Source: JAYEIA01 sp034659855
Lineage (GTDB): Bacteria > Bacteroidota > Bacteroidia > Bacteroidales > JAADGE01
Reading direction: 5' to 3'
Assembly: GCA_034659855.1 (NCBI GenBank)
Contig: JAYEIA010000114.1
Span: 1-11,934 of the forward strand
DNA length: 11,934 bases
The stretch's first letter is position 1. Each line of letters starts with the position of its first letter. The position numbers and the translations under genes were made by a program. The notes beneath the pieces were generated by a model. That model did not search any database and was not told where the DNA came from. It saw nothing but the letters and a program-made list of their open reading frames with translations. Positions 1-7,703 of the stretch are shown in pieces.

Positions 1-198
1 GAATATTGTCTTGTAAAAACCTTATAATCACTATATTCAAAAGAACCACTATTCTAAACTATAGCCATAAAATTATGATTTCGCAAAAAATATGCCGAAA
101 CTAAATATAACGACCAACAATTTCCTTGAAAAGAGCCAATAATTAAACCATTTAAAGTATAACTCAATAGATTGGTACTTTTCGAAGCAGATAATCGC
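1..198. other. Left-edge sequence with no recognisable gene
   Basis: This AT-rich stretch lies downstream of the minus-strand PagL-like gene. Short open frames exist on the minus strand (about 30-40 codons) but none has a start codon, a recognisable motif or a plausible composition. I saw no clear intrinsic terminator for the gene that ends at 199. The stretch may belong to a feature that continues outside the window. Confidence 0.4.
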
Positions 199-1365
199 TT
201 AATTCAGGTAATAACCAACCCCCCACTCGATAAAGTCAGCTTTTGCAAAATAGGTCTTCAATGTAAGATTGGCAATCAAAAATTTATTAATCTTATATCT
301 AAATCCAAAACGAGTGAAGAAACTTTGGGTAGAATACGGTTTTCTTGAGATATAAGGGCCGCCTTGTAATATAAAACTCAGTTTGCCGGTAATAAAAGAA
401 TAGCCGGCGTGCATTCCGATATAAAAAGCATCTTGCTTGTTGGAGGCAACTACTGAGTCGATAGGCATTTGGGCAGCAATACTGTTGTCAAAAAATAAAT
501 CCGTACCGAAATCAAATCCGCTTCCCCGGGAAAATATCCGGTTGTATTCTAAAACAAAATCACCGGCAAAAAATAACCTATGATACTCAAGGCTCGTCTG
601 ATGAAAACCTCCGGATACAATGGCAGTAAAACCGTTCTTCGGCTCAAAATTCTCAAACTTTTGCTCTGCTTTTTCTTTAAAATTTGGGGTATAAGCTAAT
701 TTTAAATTCAAACTTAATTGATTAAGGCCGGCATTGGGCTTTTTTACGGTCCCGTTTGAAAAATGAATCAAAGAAAAACCCACTGACGACTGCCAACGGG
801 GCAAAAACTGATATCCTGCATCAAAACCCGTCTGTACCAAAGCGTTAACATGCGACCCAATGACTACATTATAAGGATTAGTCTGCAAATTAAACGGTTT
901 TGTCAGATACACGGCTCCAAAAACAAATCTATAATCTAAAAAAAATTTCCGAAAACTAATTAGCCTAAAATCGACCAAACTTTGTATTCCGAATGCTCGT
1001 CCCAGAAAATCATTATTATTTAAACCTGAATAAAAAAGTCCAATTCCGATATTAGGATATTTTTTTGCACTATGCCATGGTTTATTCCCGAGAGTGGGAA
1101 ATTTAAAGTTAAATTCAACAGCAGATATGGGCTCTTTACTGTAATACTTGAAGGAACTGTAATGAGGTAAAATCACAGACTTATGATACCTTATTTCATA
1201 GGAATTTCCGGTTAAATTTTGACCAAAAAGTAAACGCTGTCCGGCTGAAAATAAAAACAGAATGATTAAAAATAATAATTTAATGACAATCCGTTTTTTA
1301 TTTTTCAACAGAACAGTGCTACTGTAAAGTAAATTATATTTGCTTGTATTCGGTATAACGCGCAT
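199..1365 (-). CDS. PagL-like acyloxyacyl hydrolase (lipid A 3-O-deacylase family), outer membrane
   Basis: Likely outer-membrane beta-barrel enzyme of the PagL/acyloxyacyl hydrolase family, which removes acyl chains from lipid A. The key motif is visible at residues 197-214: a Phe-Ser-Leu-Ile run, then His201-Phe-Ser203-Asn-Gly, followed by Lys-Pro-Asn-Ala-Gly-Leu-Asn. This matches the catalytic His-x-Ser-Asn region of PagL. Residues 28-41 form a hydrophobic core preceded by Lys/Arg, consistent with a signal peptide that has an N-terminal extension of about 20 residues. Alternating aromatic and polar strands through residues 230-388 fit a barrel. At 388 aa it is about twice the length of proteobacterial PagL, but long versions are usual in Bacteroidota. 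The start is supported by its 1-nt overlap with the pepD stop (TAATG), which suggests translational coupling. What is seen is the motif and the signal-like N-terminus; the substrate is inferred from the family. Confidence 0.75.
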   Translation of the reverse strand: MRVIPNTSKYNLLYSSTVLLKNKKRIVIKLLFLIILFLFSAGQRLLFGQNLTGNSYEIRYHKSVILPHYSSFKYYSKEPISAVEFNFKFPTLGNKPWHSAKKYPNIGIGLFYSGLNNNDFLGRAFGIQSLVDFRLISFRKFFLDYRFVFGAVYLTKPFNLQTNPYNVVIGSHVNALVQTGFDAGYQFLPRWQSSVGFSLIHFSNGTVKKPNAGLNQLSLNLKLAYTPNFKEKAEQKFENFEPKNGFTAIVSGGFHQTSLEYHRLFFAGDFVLEYNRIFSRGSGFDFGTDLFFDNSIAAQMPIDSVVASNKQDAFYIGMHAGYSFITGKLSFILQGGPYISRKPYSTQSFFTRFGFRYKINKFLIANLTLKTYFAKADFIEWGVGYYLN

Positions 1366-2822
1366 TAATTTTTGGGAATATTTTCAAGAACATCCAATAA
1401 TAAATCCCAAAATTTTTGTGTCGTCTGAATATCAATACGTTCATCCGGGGAGTGAGCACCTTTAATTGTCGGACCAAAAGAAATCATATCCATATCCGGG
1501 TATTTTTCCAAGAATAAACCACACTCCAAACCGGCATGTATAGCTTTTACATCAGGGGTTTGGTCAAATAATTTCTTGTATGAGGTTTCGGTTACTTTCA
1601 TTATTTCGGAATCCATATTGGGAGTCCAACCGGGATAACCGCTGCCATATTCTACCTTTGCTCCGGCTAATTTAAAAGCTGCCCCTACGGTGTGGGCTAT
1701 ATCGTGTTTTGCAGAATCCACGGAACTTCTCTGGCTGGTACCGATTTTAATTTTATTGTCTCCTATAAACTTTACCGAAGATAGGTTTGAGGAGGTTTCC
1801 ACCAAACCCTCAATACTCATACTCATCGCATATACTCCATGAAAGCAGGCATAAATTGAGTTTAATAAATTGGTTTGAGTATCCGCATCAATCACAAATT
1901 GGGGTTGCTCTGTATTTTCGGTTTTAATTTCGAGTTTCTTCTCTGTTACGGAAAACTCTGCTTTAATATCCTTTCCGGCAGATTCAATATATGATTTAAA
2001 ATTTTTCAATTCTTTATCCGGAATAAGAACGGTTGCAAAACCTTCACGAGCAATAGCATTTCGTAAATTACCGGCTTTAAAATTCGAAAGCTTAATTGAA
2101 AACTTATTATCGGCATTCCACAAGAGGCGGTTTAATATTTTAACGGCATTTCCCATGCCGTTATCTATTTCGTCGCCGGAGTGTCCGCCGTTGAGTCCTG
2201 TTACGGAAATTTTCTGAGCAGTATGCTTTGCCGGTACTTTATTTTCGGAATATTCAAAAACAGCGGCTGTATCCATACCACCGGCACAACCAATAAATAG
2301 TTCTCCTTCATCTTCGGAATCAAGATTTAACAAAATTTTACCGTCAAAAAACCCGGGTTCTAATCCAAAAGCTCCGGTCATTCCTGTTTCTTCATCCGAA
2401 GTAATCAAAACTTCTATAGGCCCGTGCTTTATATCATCCGCAGCCAACAAAGCCAAAGATGCAGCAATACCGATACCGTCATCGGCACCGAGTGTTGTGC
2501 CTTCGGCAGTAACCCAATCCCCTTCAATCTTTGTTTTGATAGGGTCATTGTCAAAGTCGTGAGTTACATCGGCATTTTTTTCGCATACCATATCGGAATG
2601 ACTTTGCAAAACAACTGATTTTCTGTCTTCCATACCTTTTGTTGCCGGCTTTTTTATCAAAACATTACCAACCGAATCTTCAGCAACCTCTAAATTATGT
2701 TCCTGAGCAAAATCCATGAGGTATGCTATAATTTTTTCTTCCTTTTTTGATGGTCTGGGTATTTTTGTTATTTCATCAAAATATTTCCAAACACTTTTGG
2801 GCTCTAATTCTAAAATATTCAT
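1365..2822 (-). CDS. pepD: Aminoacyl-histidine dipeptidase PepD (M20C, cytosolic non-specific dipeptidase)
   Basis: Cytoplasmic zinc dipeptidase of peptidase family M20C, which hydrolyses Xaa-His and other dipeptides. All metal-site motifs are present in order: His75-Ser-Asp77 (in LQSHSDMVCEKN), Asp114-Asp115 in LGADDGIG, Glu144-Glu145 in TSDEETGMTG, Asp168 in LNLDSEDEGELFIG, and His457 in GAHSPDERIDI near the C-terminus. The length of 485 aa is normal for the family, and the insert between the two catalytic halves (about residues 190-390) matches the lid/dimerisation domain. It starts 18-23 nt downstream of a strong Bacteroidota-type promoter and shares one base with the downstream PagL-like gene, so the two probably form an operon. 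No damage was seen. Confidence 0.95.
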   Translation of the reverse strand: MNILELEPKSVWKYFDEITKIPRPSKKEEKIIAYLMDFAQEHNLEVAEDSVGNVLIKKPATKGMEDRKSVVLQSHSDMVCEKNADVTHDFDNDPIKTKIEGDWVTAEGTTLGADDGIGIAASLALLAADDIKHGPIEVLITSDEETGMTGAFGLEPGFFDGKILLNLDSEDEGELFIGCAGGMDTAAVFEYSENKVPAKHTAQKISVTGLNGGHSGDEIDNGMGNAVKILNRLLWNADNKFSIKLSNFKAGNLRNAIAREGFATVLIPDKELKNFKSYIESAGKDIKAEFSVTEKKLEIKTENTEQPQFVIDADTQTNLLNSIYACFHGVYAMSMSIEGLVETSSNLSSVKFIGDNKIKIGTSQRSSVDSAKHDIAHTVGAAFKLAGAKVEYGSGYPGWTPNMDSEIMKVTETSYKKLFDQTPDVKAIHAGLECGLFLEKYPDMDMISFGPTIKGAHSPDERIDIQTTQKFWDLLLDVLENIPKN

Positions 2823-2844
2823 ATCTGTATTTTTTTTTATATTT

Positions 2845-2875
2845 CAAAAGTAATAAATATTATACTATAGTCAAA
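2845..2875 (-). promoter_or_regulatory. Bacteroidota-type promoter for pepD and the PagL-like gene
   Basis: On the minus strand, TTTG (2875-2872) is followed by exactly 19 bases and TACTTTTG (2852-2845). This fits the Bacteroidota sigma consensus TTTG-N19-TAnnTTTG at every defined base. It lies about 22 bp before the pepD ATG, giving a very short leader. It falls between the broken NifX-like gene and pepD, so pepD need not depend on the upstream operon. Confidence 0.7.
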
Positions 2876-2888
2876 AAAACAATATTTC

Positions 2889-3209
2889 TTATACTCCTAA
2901 ATAATCATTCAAAATATCGCTAATATTTTCGCCCGAAATTTTTATATATGAAATATTTGCTAAATCAAAATCTCGCTTTAAATTTTGTCCTGTTATTTTC
3001 GATAAAACTATATCGCAATCCTTGCGTTGTTCCGTCACTTTACCGTAGCTGTGTTCCTCGTCTTACTTCTTCTATATGGTCGTACTCATTTATTCTGTAA
3101 TCTGCATTTTTTAATTGTTTTCTGTCAACTGAATATACCGCAAACCAATTTCTCTGCCGATTCGTTTTGCAATCATCTTTTTGTCATTTGTTGGTATTGC
3201 TATTTTCAT
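2889..3209 (-). pseudogene. NifX/NifB-family iron-molybdenum cluster-binding protein, twice frameshifted
   Basis: From an ATG at 3209 the minus strand reads MKIAIPTNDKKMIAKRIGRE, the classic N-terminus of the small NifX/NifB-type dinitrogenase iron-molybdenum cofactor-binding family. The frame then stops at 3113-3111. A protein-like continuation lies in the adjacent frame (VDRKQLKNADYRINEYDH..., from about 3129). After a second shift near 3059-3066 the original frame resumes (EEHSYGKVTEQRKDCDIVLS) and runs to a TAA at 2889 with the C-terminal segment NISDILNDYLGV. The two shifts compensate: one base is missing near 3129-3136 and one is extra near 3059-3066. The restored product is about 106 aa, normal for the family. 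It sits 32 nt after the ECF/NTPase gene, as the third gene of that operon. Sequencing error is possible, but the second site is not in a homopolymer. Confidence 0.75.
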
Positions 3210-3241
3210 ATTCTTTTTATTGTTAATTTCAAATTCAGAAC

Positions 3242-4966
3242 TCACAATACCAAAACTCTATTCCTCAATCGTTCAAAAATCATCGACTTTTCTGCTGTCT
3301 CAATATTAAAACAATTTTTGCGATTAATATTCCATGTAAGCAAGGCCTGATTTAATGTATTTTTACGAATTACCCACAAATGTACAATGTTTTTATCTTT
3401 AAGTGTATCATTAATTCCCGGAAACCAACCTTTTTTTTCCAATTCCATAGGTCCTACTTCATCTACAATCAATATACCCGGTGTATTATTAACTGAGTTC
3501 TTTAATATTGCATTTCCTTTTTTCAAAGTTTCAGGATTAAAATAAAATCTTCGGAAAGGAATCCAACCGGGAATTTCCTCAGCTGCCGCTAACATTCTTG
3601 TTTCCTCAGTTTCCAAATCAAATAAACTAAAACTGCTTCTTATATTATTCTTAAATGTACCATAACATAAAAAACCTTGTACCTTTATACCATTGTCAAT
3701 TAATTCTTGAGCAAGTTTTTTTACGTATCTTGTTTTTCCCTCGTGTACATCACCCGTTATTACAAATATATTATTATTTATACGAGTATTCTCTTTAAAA
3801 AACTCAAGTAAACTATCGGCCTGAATAAATAATTCCTGTAATAATTTTCGTCTTTGCTTAAACAAATTTTTCACCTGCGGCATGGAATAAACCACAACCG
3901 GCAAAGCCGAAAAAGCGATACTCATAGATTGATACAGACGAGATAAGCCAAAATTAAACAACAGATTTTTTAATACCGGATTTCGTAATTCTGTACTAAT
4001 ACCCGCAAAACCAAAAATCACAATTACTGCCCTAAAATCCATCTCCAACCCAATTATCAGACCTTTCCGAGAAAAATATTCCCCGGTGGATACCCACTCC
4101 CACAACAAAGCTGCAAATAAAGTAATTACGGCAAACTGTATCCAAATTCCGGGCTTTTTCAGATGGCGTACAGATTGCTTATATCGAAATATTACTAAAC
4201 CTGTAAATACAAATCCCAAAGGAATTGCAACATAATAATACCTGATATTCAGGAGATACAATATTATCACGGCAGTAGTCAAAATCAAAAACAAAACAGG
4301 AATATAAAAATGCTGTTTGCTGTCAATTTTGAAAAATTTCTTTGAACCGAATTCTGCATCCGATAAATCTATAGATTTATGTTTTAACCTACTTTGGCGT
4401 TTACCTCCAAAATATCCTCCTATAGCTGCCAAAGTACCTAAAATAACGTATATACTCGACACAGCAAGAATAAAATACATTGGCTCAACCGATGTAATGC
4501 CGGTTTTAATGACCAAAAAATCATACAGTGTGTCGGCCACTCTTACCAAGTCAAAGCCATAAAGCAAAAGCCAAGTAATAATTTTCTGTAACAATGACCA
4601 CAACACGGCTATTGAACCTCCGATAATATAAGCCAAGAGCGTTCGACCGAAAATTAATCGGCTCAATTCAAGAATAAAAGCTTCAAACATAATTCCTGTC
4701 ATCGGCCCAAGTATTATGGCGCTTGGTGAAATAGATTTCATAAGTGCACAAATAATCCCTGCTCTGATTATTATACCACTGTCTTTCCAATGCTGCATTA
4801 TTGCAACTAATAAAAACACACTTGTTGCTGCTAAAAATGTTCCGGCAAACGGAACTCGAAGATTATGCAAAAAGCTGCCGACAACAATCTCTATTGCTGC
4901 CCAAATACTGCCTATTACAGCGGCTTTTAACCACTTTGAACTAAGTGATTGTTTCATAATCTTCAT
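3242..4966 (-). CDS. Membrane protein fusing ECF-transporter-like regions to a THEP1-like P-loop NTPase
   Basis: The polypeptide has 574 aa in three parts. Residues 11-190 form about six hydrophobic helices resembling an ECF S-component. Residues 220-370 hold further membrane helices and then an amphipathic region (FRAVIVIFGF...FGLSRLYQSMSIAFSALP) resembling the coupling part of an EcfT/CbiQ component. Residues 398-574 are a cytoplasmic P-loop domain with Walker A GDVHEGKT (405-412) and Walker B plus sensor ILIVDEVGPMEL (498-509). The VDEVGPMEL signature is typical of THEP1-type nucleoside triphosphatases (NTPase_1). The ATG at 4966 lies inside the end of the DUF364 gene (26-nt overlap); Met4 at 4957 is an alternative start. 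The domain calls come from sequence pattern. A role in ATP-driven metal or cofactor uptake is inferred from the neighbours (DUF364, NifX-like). The NTPase call is much firmer than the S/T assignments. Confidence 0.7.
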   Translation of the reverse strand: MKIMKQSLSSKWLKAAVIGSIWAAIEIVVGSFLHNLRVPFAGTFLAATSVFLLVAIMQHWKDSGIIIRAGIICALMKSISPSAIILGPMTGIMFEAFILELSRLIFGRTLLAYIIGGSIAVLWSLLQKIITWLLLYGFDLVRVADTLYDFLVIKTGITSVEPMYFILAVSSIYVILGTLAAIGGYFGGKRQSRLKHKSIDLSDAEFGSKKFFKIDSKQHFYIPVLFLILTTAVIILYLLNIRYYYVAIPLGFVFTGLVIFRYKQSVRHLKKPGIWIQFAVITLFAALLWEWVSTGEYFSRKGLIIGLEMDFRAVIVIFGFAGISTELRNPVLKNLLFNFGLSRLYQSMSIAFSALPVVVYSMPQVKNLFKQRRKLLQELFIQADSLLEFFKENTRINNNIFVITGDVHEGKTRYVKKLAQELIDNGIKVQGFLCYGTFKNNIRSSFSLFDLETEETRMLAAAEEIPGWIPFRRFYFNPETLKKGNAILKNSVNNTPGILIVDEVGPMELEKKGWFPGINDTLKDKNIVHLWVIRKNTLNQALLTWNINRKNCFNIETAEKSMIFERLRNRVLVL

Positions 4967-5762
4967 TAATATATGTTATTTTCTCGGCGCCGTATTTAAA
5001 TAGGTGAAAACCTGTTCCTCCCTCCCGTACGACTTGCATAACCTGTTTTTCGTCGTTTATCCTTGTACTTCCGATTAAATTTACATTTCTGCGAAACAAA
5101 ATTTCAGGATATATGCCCGCTGAAGGTCCCGTTACAACAACTGTTGTATTTCGATTTATCTTTTGCAATAATTTTTCCAGTGTGTTATTAACTAAGGTGG
5201 AACCTGTAATAATCACAACATCCGATGCAGCTAATACTTCAGGGGATTTATAGGCATGAACAAAATATTGGCGACTTTCGGGCCGGATTGCATTTTTATC
5301 CAACTCTAATATATTTAATTTACATGATGCCGCCTGTATTTTCCTGATATATGAACTAAAAGCTCCCACAACAGTAAAAATTTTATCTTTACTGAGAGCA
5401 ATCAAATCCAGAGGGTCTGTACGGCGACTTATCCGAAAATTACTTCGACTAATCATAAACTCAGACAGTGCATTTATTGCGGAAATTCTCAAACTTGCAA
5501 GAACACCTGAATTACTTCTGTTCAAAAACAACTCATTCAAATTTCGTCCTTTTACTTGTCCCGGAGAGAAAGCGTCAAACCTGCGTTCGTCTCGATACAG
5601 ATAAGGCTGATTATTCACATCGGATAGTGCAAGCCCCAAGCCGCCGATTGATAATTTTACGGCAGTTAAGAATACTCCTATTTGAACCTCTTCAATAATT
5701 ATTTCGGATAAATTCAAATTAAATTTTGATTCTGCAATTTTTATGACTTCTGAATTAAACAT
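4941..5762 (-). CDS. DUF4213/DUF364 family protein (putative heavy-metal chelation)
   Basis: A cytoplasmic 273-aa protein with no signal peptide. The N-terminal part (about 1-95) resembles DUF4213, an enolase-N-like fold with the segment GGLGLALS. The C-terminal part (about 110-265) resembles the Rossmann-like DUF364 domain, recognised by VVGAFSSYI, SDVVIITGSTLVNNTLEKLL, VVVTGPSAGIYPEILF and the terminal GGTGFHLFKYGAEKITY. DUF364 proteins have been proposed to handle heavy-metal chelates and often lie beside metal transporters; the exact reaction is not known. Here it is the first gene of a cluster with a transporter/NTPase fusion (26-nt overlap) and a NifX-like gene, which supports a metal or metallocofactor role by context only. 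Confidence 0.75.
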   Translation of the reverse strand: MFNSEVIKIAESKFNLNLSEIIIEEVQIGVFLTAVKLSIGGLGLALSDVNNQPYLYRDERRFDAFSPGQVKGRNLNELFLNRSNSGVLASLRISAINALSEFMISRSNFRISRRTDPLDLIALSKDKIFTVVGAFSSYIRKIQAASCKLNILELDKNAIRPESRQYFVHAYKSPEVLAASDVVIITGSTLVNNTLEKLLQKINRNTTVVVTGPSAGIYPEILFRRNVNLIGSTRINDEKQVMQVVREGGTGFHLFKYGAEKITYINEDYETIT

Positions 5763-5815
5763 TAGATATAACAGGCGTTTGCAACAAATTAAATTTTTTT
5801 TATAAAAATGAACGG

Positions 5816-5823
5816 CAAAGTTA
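5816..5823 (-). promoter_or_regulatory. Possible -7 element for the DUF364 operon
   Basis: TAACTTTG on the minus strand matches TAnnTTTG and lies about 55 bp before the DUF364 ATG. No good TTG box was found at the expected upstream distance, so the promoter is only partly supported. The MITE-like element begins 41 bp upstream of it and could influence its activity. Confidence 0.35.
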
Positions 5824-5863
5824 AAAACTCATACCGGTTTATAAAAAGTAAAAATTGTTGGGA

Positions 5864-6043
5864 GGGACACTATAGTGTCATGTCAAGCATGATATATCGC
5901 ACCATGTTTTGTTCTTTTTCATTTTTGACTCATAAAAAAAAGATTCACGTAACTCGGCTATGTTTACTTTATTTTATTTCCCAAAAAGCAAAAAATAACG
6001 GCAACTTATGCGACAGCTCATACTTGACATAACACTAGTACCC
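5864..6043. mobile_element. MITE-like element or IS relic with imperfect terminal inverted repeats
   Basis: A 180-bp segment begins with GGG and ends with CCC. Its arms at 5874-5901 and 6009-6036 are inverted copies matching at 23 of 28 bases, sharing an AGTGT-TATGTCAAG-ATGA core. Looser similarity (T-rich, GTT...TTTTT) continues inward for about 20 more bases. The left end also carries a perfect 14-bp palindrome, GACACTATAGTGTC (5866-5879). No transposase is encoded inside; the plus-strand open frame crossing it looks like chance. I saw no target-site duplication. It fits an internally deleted insertion sequence or a non-autonomous element in the divergent intergenic region. The IS family is not assigned. 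Confidence 0.5.
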
Positions 6044-6094
6044 GTAGTTTTAAATTCATGTTTAATAATACTGTAATAAATTAGGATAGTTTTT

Positions 6095-6102
6095 TATATT
6101 TG
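6095..6102 (+). promoter_or_regulatory. icd: Possible -7 element for isocitrate dehydrogenase
   Basis: TATATTTG matches TAnnTTTG exactly, about 110 bp before the ATG at 6214. No convincing TTG box lies 19-21 bp upstream. If used, it gives a leader of about 100 nt, which includes the weak inverted repeat at 6119-6176. Confidence 0.4.
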
Positions 6103-6118
6103 CTCTCGTATTAGAATA

Positions 6119-6176
6119 AGGAACGAAAGTAAAATAACTTCAGCTAACTATCATAATTTATTTCGTATCCGTTCCT
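6119..6176 (+). other. Weak inverted repeat in the isocitrate dehydrogenase leader
   Basis: AGGAACG (6119-6125) is complementary to CGTTCCT (6170-6176), with 44 bases between. A second short pairing (GATAGT/ACTATC) is also possible. It may be a leader structure or an operator, but it is short and no known riboswitch pattern was recognised. Confidence 0.2.
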
Positions 6177-6213
6177 AAGCAATAATTTTTTTAATAATAC
6201 TTAAACTATAAAC

Positions 6214-7407
6214 ATGTCAAAAAGAACAATTGTAACAATGCCCGGCGACGGAATAGGAAAACCGGTACTTGATGAAACTATCAGAGTATTGGAGGCCGCC
6301 GGTTTTGATGCCGACTACGTTGAAGGCGATATCGGTTGGGAATTTTGGAAAAAAGAAGGTAACCCGTTGCCGCAAAGGACGATAGACCTTATCGATAAAC
6401 ATAAAATTGCACTTTTCGGAGCCATAACATCTAAGCCAAAAGATGAGGCATTTGATGAACTGGACGACAAATTGAAAGAAAAAAATTTGATTTACTCAAG
6501 TCCTATAGTAGGTTTACGCCAACATTTCAACTTGGAGATTTGTGCAAGACCCTGTAAAGCATATACAGGCAATCCGCTCAACTTTATAAGACGAGGAGCC
6601 GACGGCGAAATTGATGAACCAAAAGTTGATGCCGTAATATTCAGACAAAATACTGAAGGCTTGTACGGCGGCGTGGAATGGAGTAACCCTGAAAAACCGG
6701 TTTACGATGCTTTTATGACTCACCCAAAATTTAAACAGAATTTTGGTCAAGTCCCCAAAGAAGAGATATCCATATCCACTCGAATTTTCTCCAAAGCACG
6801 CACAGAAAATATTCTTCGAGCAGCATTTAGCCATGCCAAAGAATTCGGATACAAATCGGTAACTCTTTGTGAAAAACCGAATGTTATTCGTGAAACATCG
6901 GGTATGATGTATAAAATGGCACAGCAAATTCAGGAAAAAGATTACCCGAACATTCAATTGTGGAATACAAATATTGATGCCCAAATGATGTGGCTGACAA
7001 AAAATCCTGAAGATTACGGAGTTATTGTTGCCGGAAATATGTTTGGTGATATTGTATCGGACGGTTTTGCCGGTCTTATCGGCGGACTCGGTTTTGCCTG
7101 TAGTGCTCAATGGTCAAAAGACGGGGTGGCTGTATTTGAACCCACGCACGGTTCGGCTCCGAAATATGCCGATTATGAGACCTCTATTGTCAACCCCATT
7201 GCCATGATAGAATCTGCCTGCATGATGCTTGACTTTATCGATGAAAAAGAGAAATCCGAAAAGATAAGAAAAGCCGTTGCAGAAGTAATTGCCGAAGGAA
7301 AAGTAAGAACTTACGACATGATGAAAATGCGTGGAAGAGCTGATGTAGTTGACAATGGTGCAGCCTCCACAACCGAAATGGCCGATGCCGTTATTGAAAA
7401 ACTATAG
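6214..7407 (+). CDS. icd: Isocitrate dehydrogenase (isocitrate/isopropylmalate dehydrogenase family, probably NADP-dependent)
   Basis: A cytoplasmic TCA-cycle enzyme converting isocitrate to 2-oxoglutarate and CO2. It is 397 aa and full length. Visible family motifs are PGDGIG (10-15), the substrate arginines Arg102 (VGLRQHFNL), Arg112 and Arg144 (RQNTEGLYGG), Lys221 (EKPNVIRET), the metal aspartates Asp255, Asp279 and Asp283 (GDIVSDGFAGLIGG), and the cofactor loop HGSAPKYA (312-319). Lys317-Tyr318 in that loop correspond to residues that contact the NADP 2'-phosphate in E. coli Icd, so NADP is more likely than NAD. Isopropylmalate or homoisocitrate dehydrogenase is less likely because the loop is not APDIAG-like and no leucine or lysine pathway genes are near. 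It is monocistronic, ending 20 bp before an intrinsic terminator. Confidence 0.88.
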   Translation: MSKRTIVTMPGDGIGKPVLDETIRVLEAAGFDADYVEGDIGWEFWKKEGNPLPQRTIDLIDKHKIALFGAITSKPKDEAFDELDDKLKEKNLIYSSPIVGLRQHFNLEICARPCKAYTGNPLNFIRRGADGEIDEPKVDAVIFRQNTEGLYGGVEWSNPEKPVYDAFMTHPKFKQNFGQVPKEEISISTRIFSKARTENILRAAFSHAKEFGYKSVTLCEKPNVIRETSGMMYKMAQQIQEKDYPNIQLWNTNIDAQMMWLTKNPEDYGVIVAGNMFGDIVSDGFAGLIGGLGFACSAQWSKDGVAVFEPTHGSAPKYADYETSIVNPIAMIESACMMLDFIDEKEKSEKIRKAVAEVIAEGKVRTYDMMKMRGRADVVDNGAASTTEMADAVIEKL

Positions 7408-7427
7408 AACACCTTAATTTTAAATTT

Positions 7428-7462
7428 AAAAAACCGGCAAAATACATTGTCGGTTTTTTTTA
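7428..7462 (+). terminator. Intrinsic terminator after isocitrate dehydrogenase
   Basis: A 13-bp stem (7428-7440 with 7447-7459) contains one G-U pair and a 6-base AATACA loop, and runs straight into T's. The A-tract on the 5' side would let it work in both directions, but no minus-strand gene ends here. Confidence 0.85.
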
Positions 7463-7521
7463 AAATTCTAATTTATCAACCGGCAATTTAATAATGAAAG
7501 ATATATTATTAAAACTTTTTG

Positions 7522-7618
7522 AGGTTGAGCATGTTGTTTACAAAACAAGCCTCGAAACCGTTGCTGTTAAAAACAAACCCTATTTCGATGCATGTTTTGC
7601 AAACCACATGCTCAATCT
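7522..7618. repeat. 97-bp near-palindrome with a 25-base loop
   Basis: The arms 7525-7557 and 7583-7615 are inverted copies matching at 29 of 33 bases (left arm begins TTGAGCATG, right arm ends CATGCTCAA). Pairing extends a few more bases outward with a G-U. The loop is at 7558-7582. It lies between the icd terminator and the HD gene. A 48-codon open frame (7494-7640) covers it but is probably a by-product. The size and shape resemble a mobile palindromic repeat or an attC-like hairpin, though the sequence differs from the palindrome at 9243. Confidence 0.65.
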
Positions 7619-7703
7619 ACAAAAGATTATTTTTTCATAATTAATTTGTGTTGATACTAATTTACCTGAATCTATTGAATATACGAATCCCAAAAAAAAT
7701 ATT

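Noticed and set aside
3027..3350. 107-codon plus-strand open frame
   Set aside because: It lies antisense to the NifX-like gene and the end of the transporter/NTPase gene. Its composition is hydrophobic and low in complexity, and the minus strand gives recognisable protein.
5808..6032. 74-codon plus-strand frame
   Set aside because: It crosses from the DUF364 promoter region into the MITE-like element and shows no protein-like pattern.
6514..7110. 198-codon minus-strand frame inside isocitrate dehydrogenase
   Set aside because: Antisense shadow of a clearly conserved enzyme gene.
7494..7640. 48-codon plus-strand frame (starts MKDILLKLFEVEH) upstream of the HD gene
   Set aside because: Most of it is the arms and loop of a 97-bp near-palindrome, it matches no family I know, and the pairing explains the sequence better than coding does.
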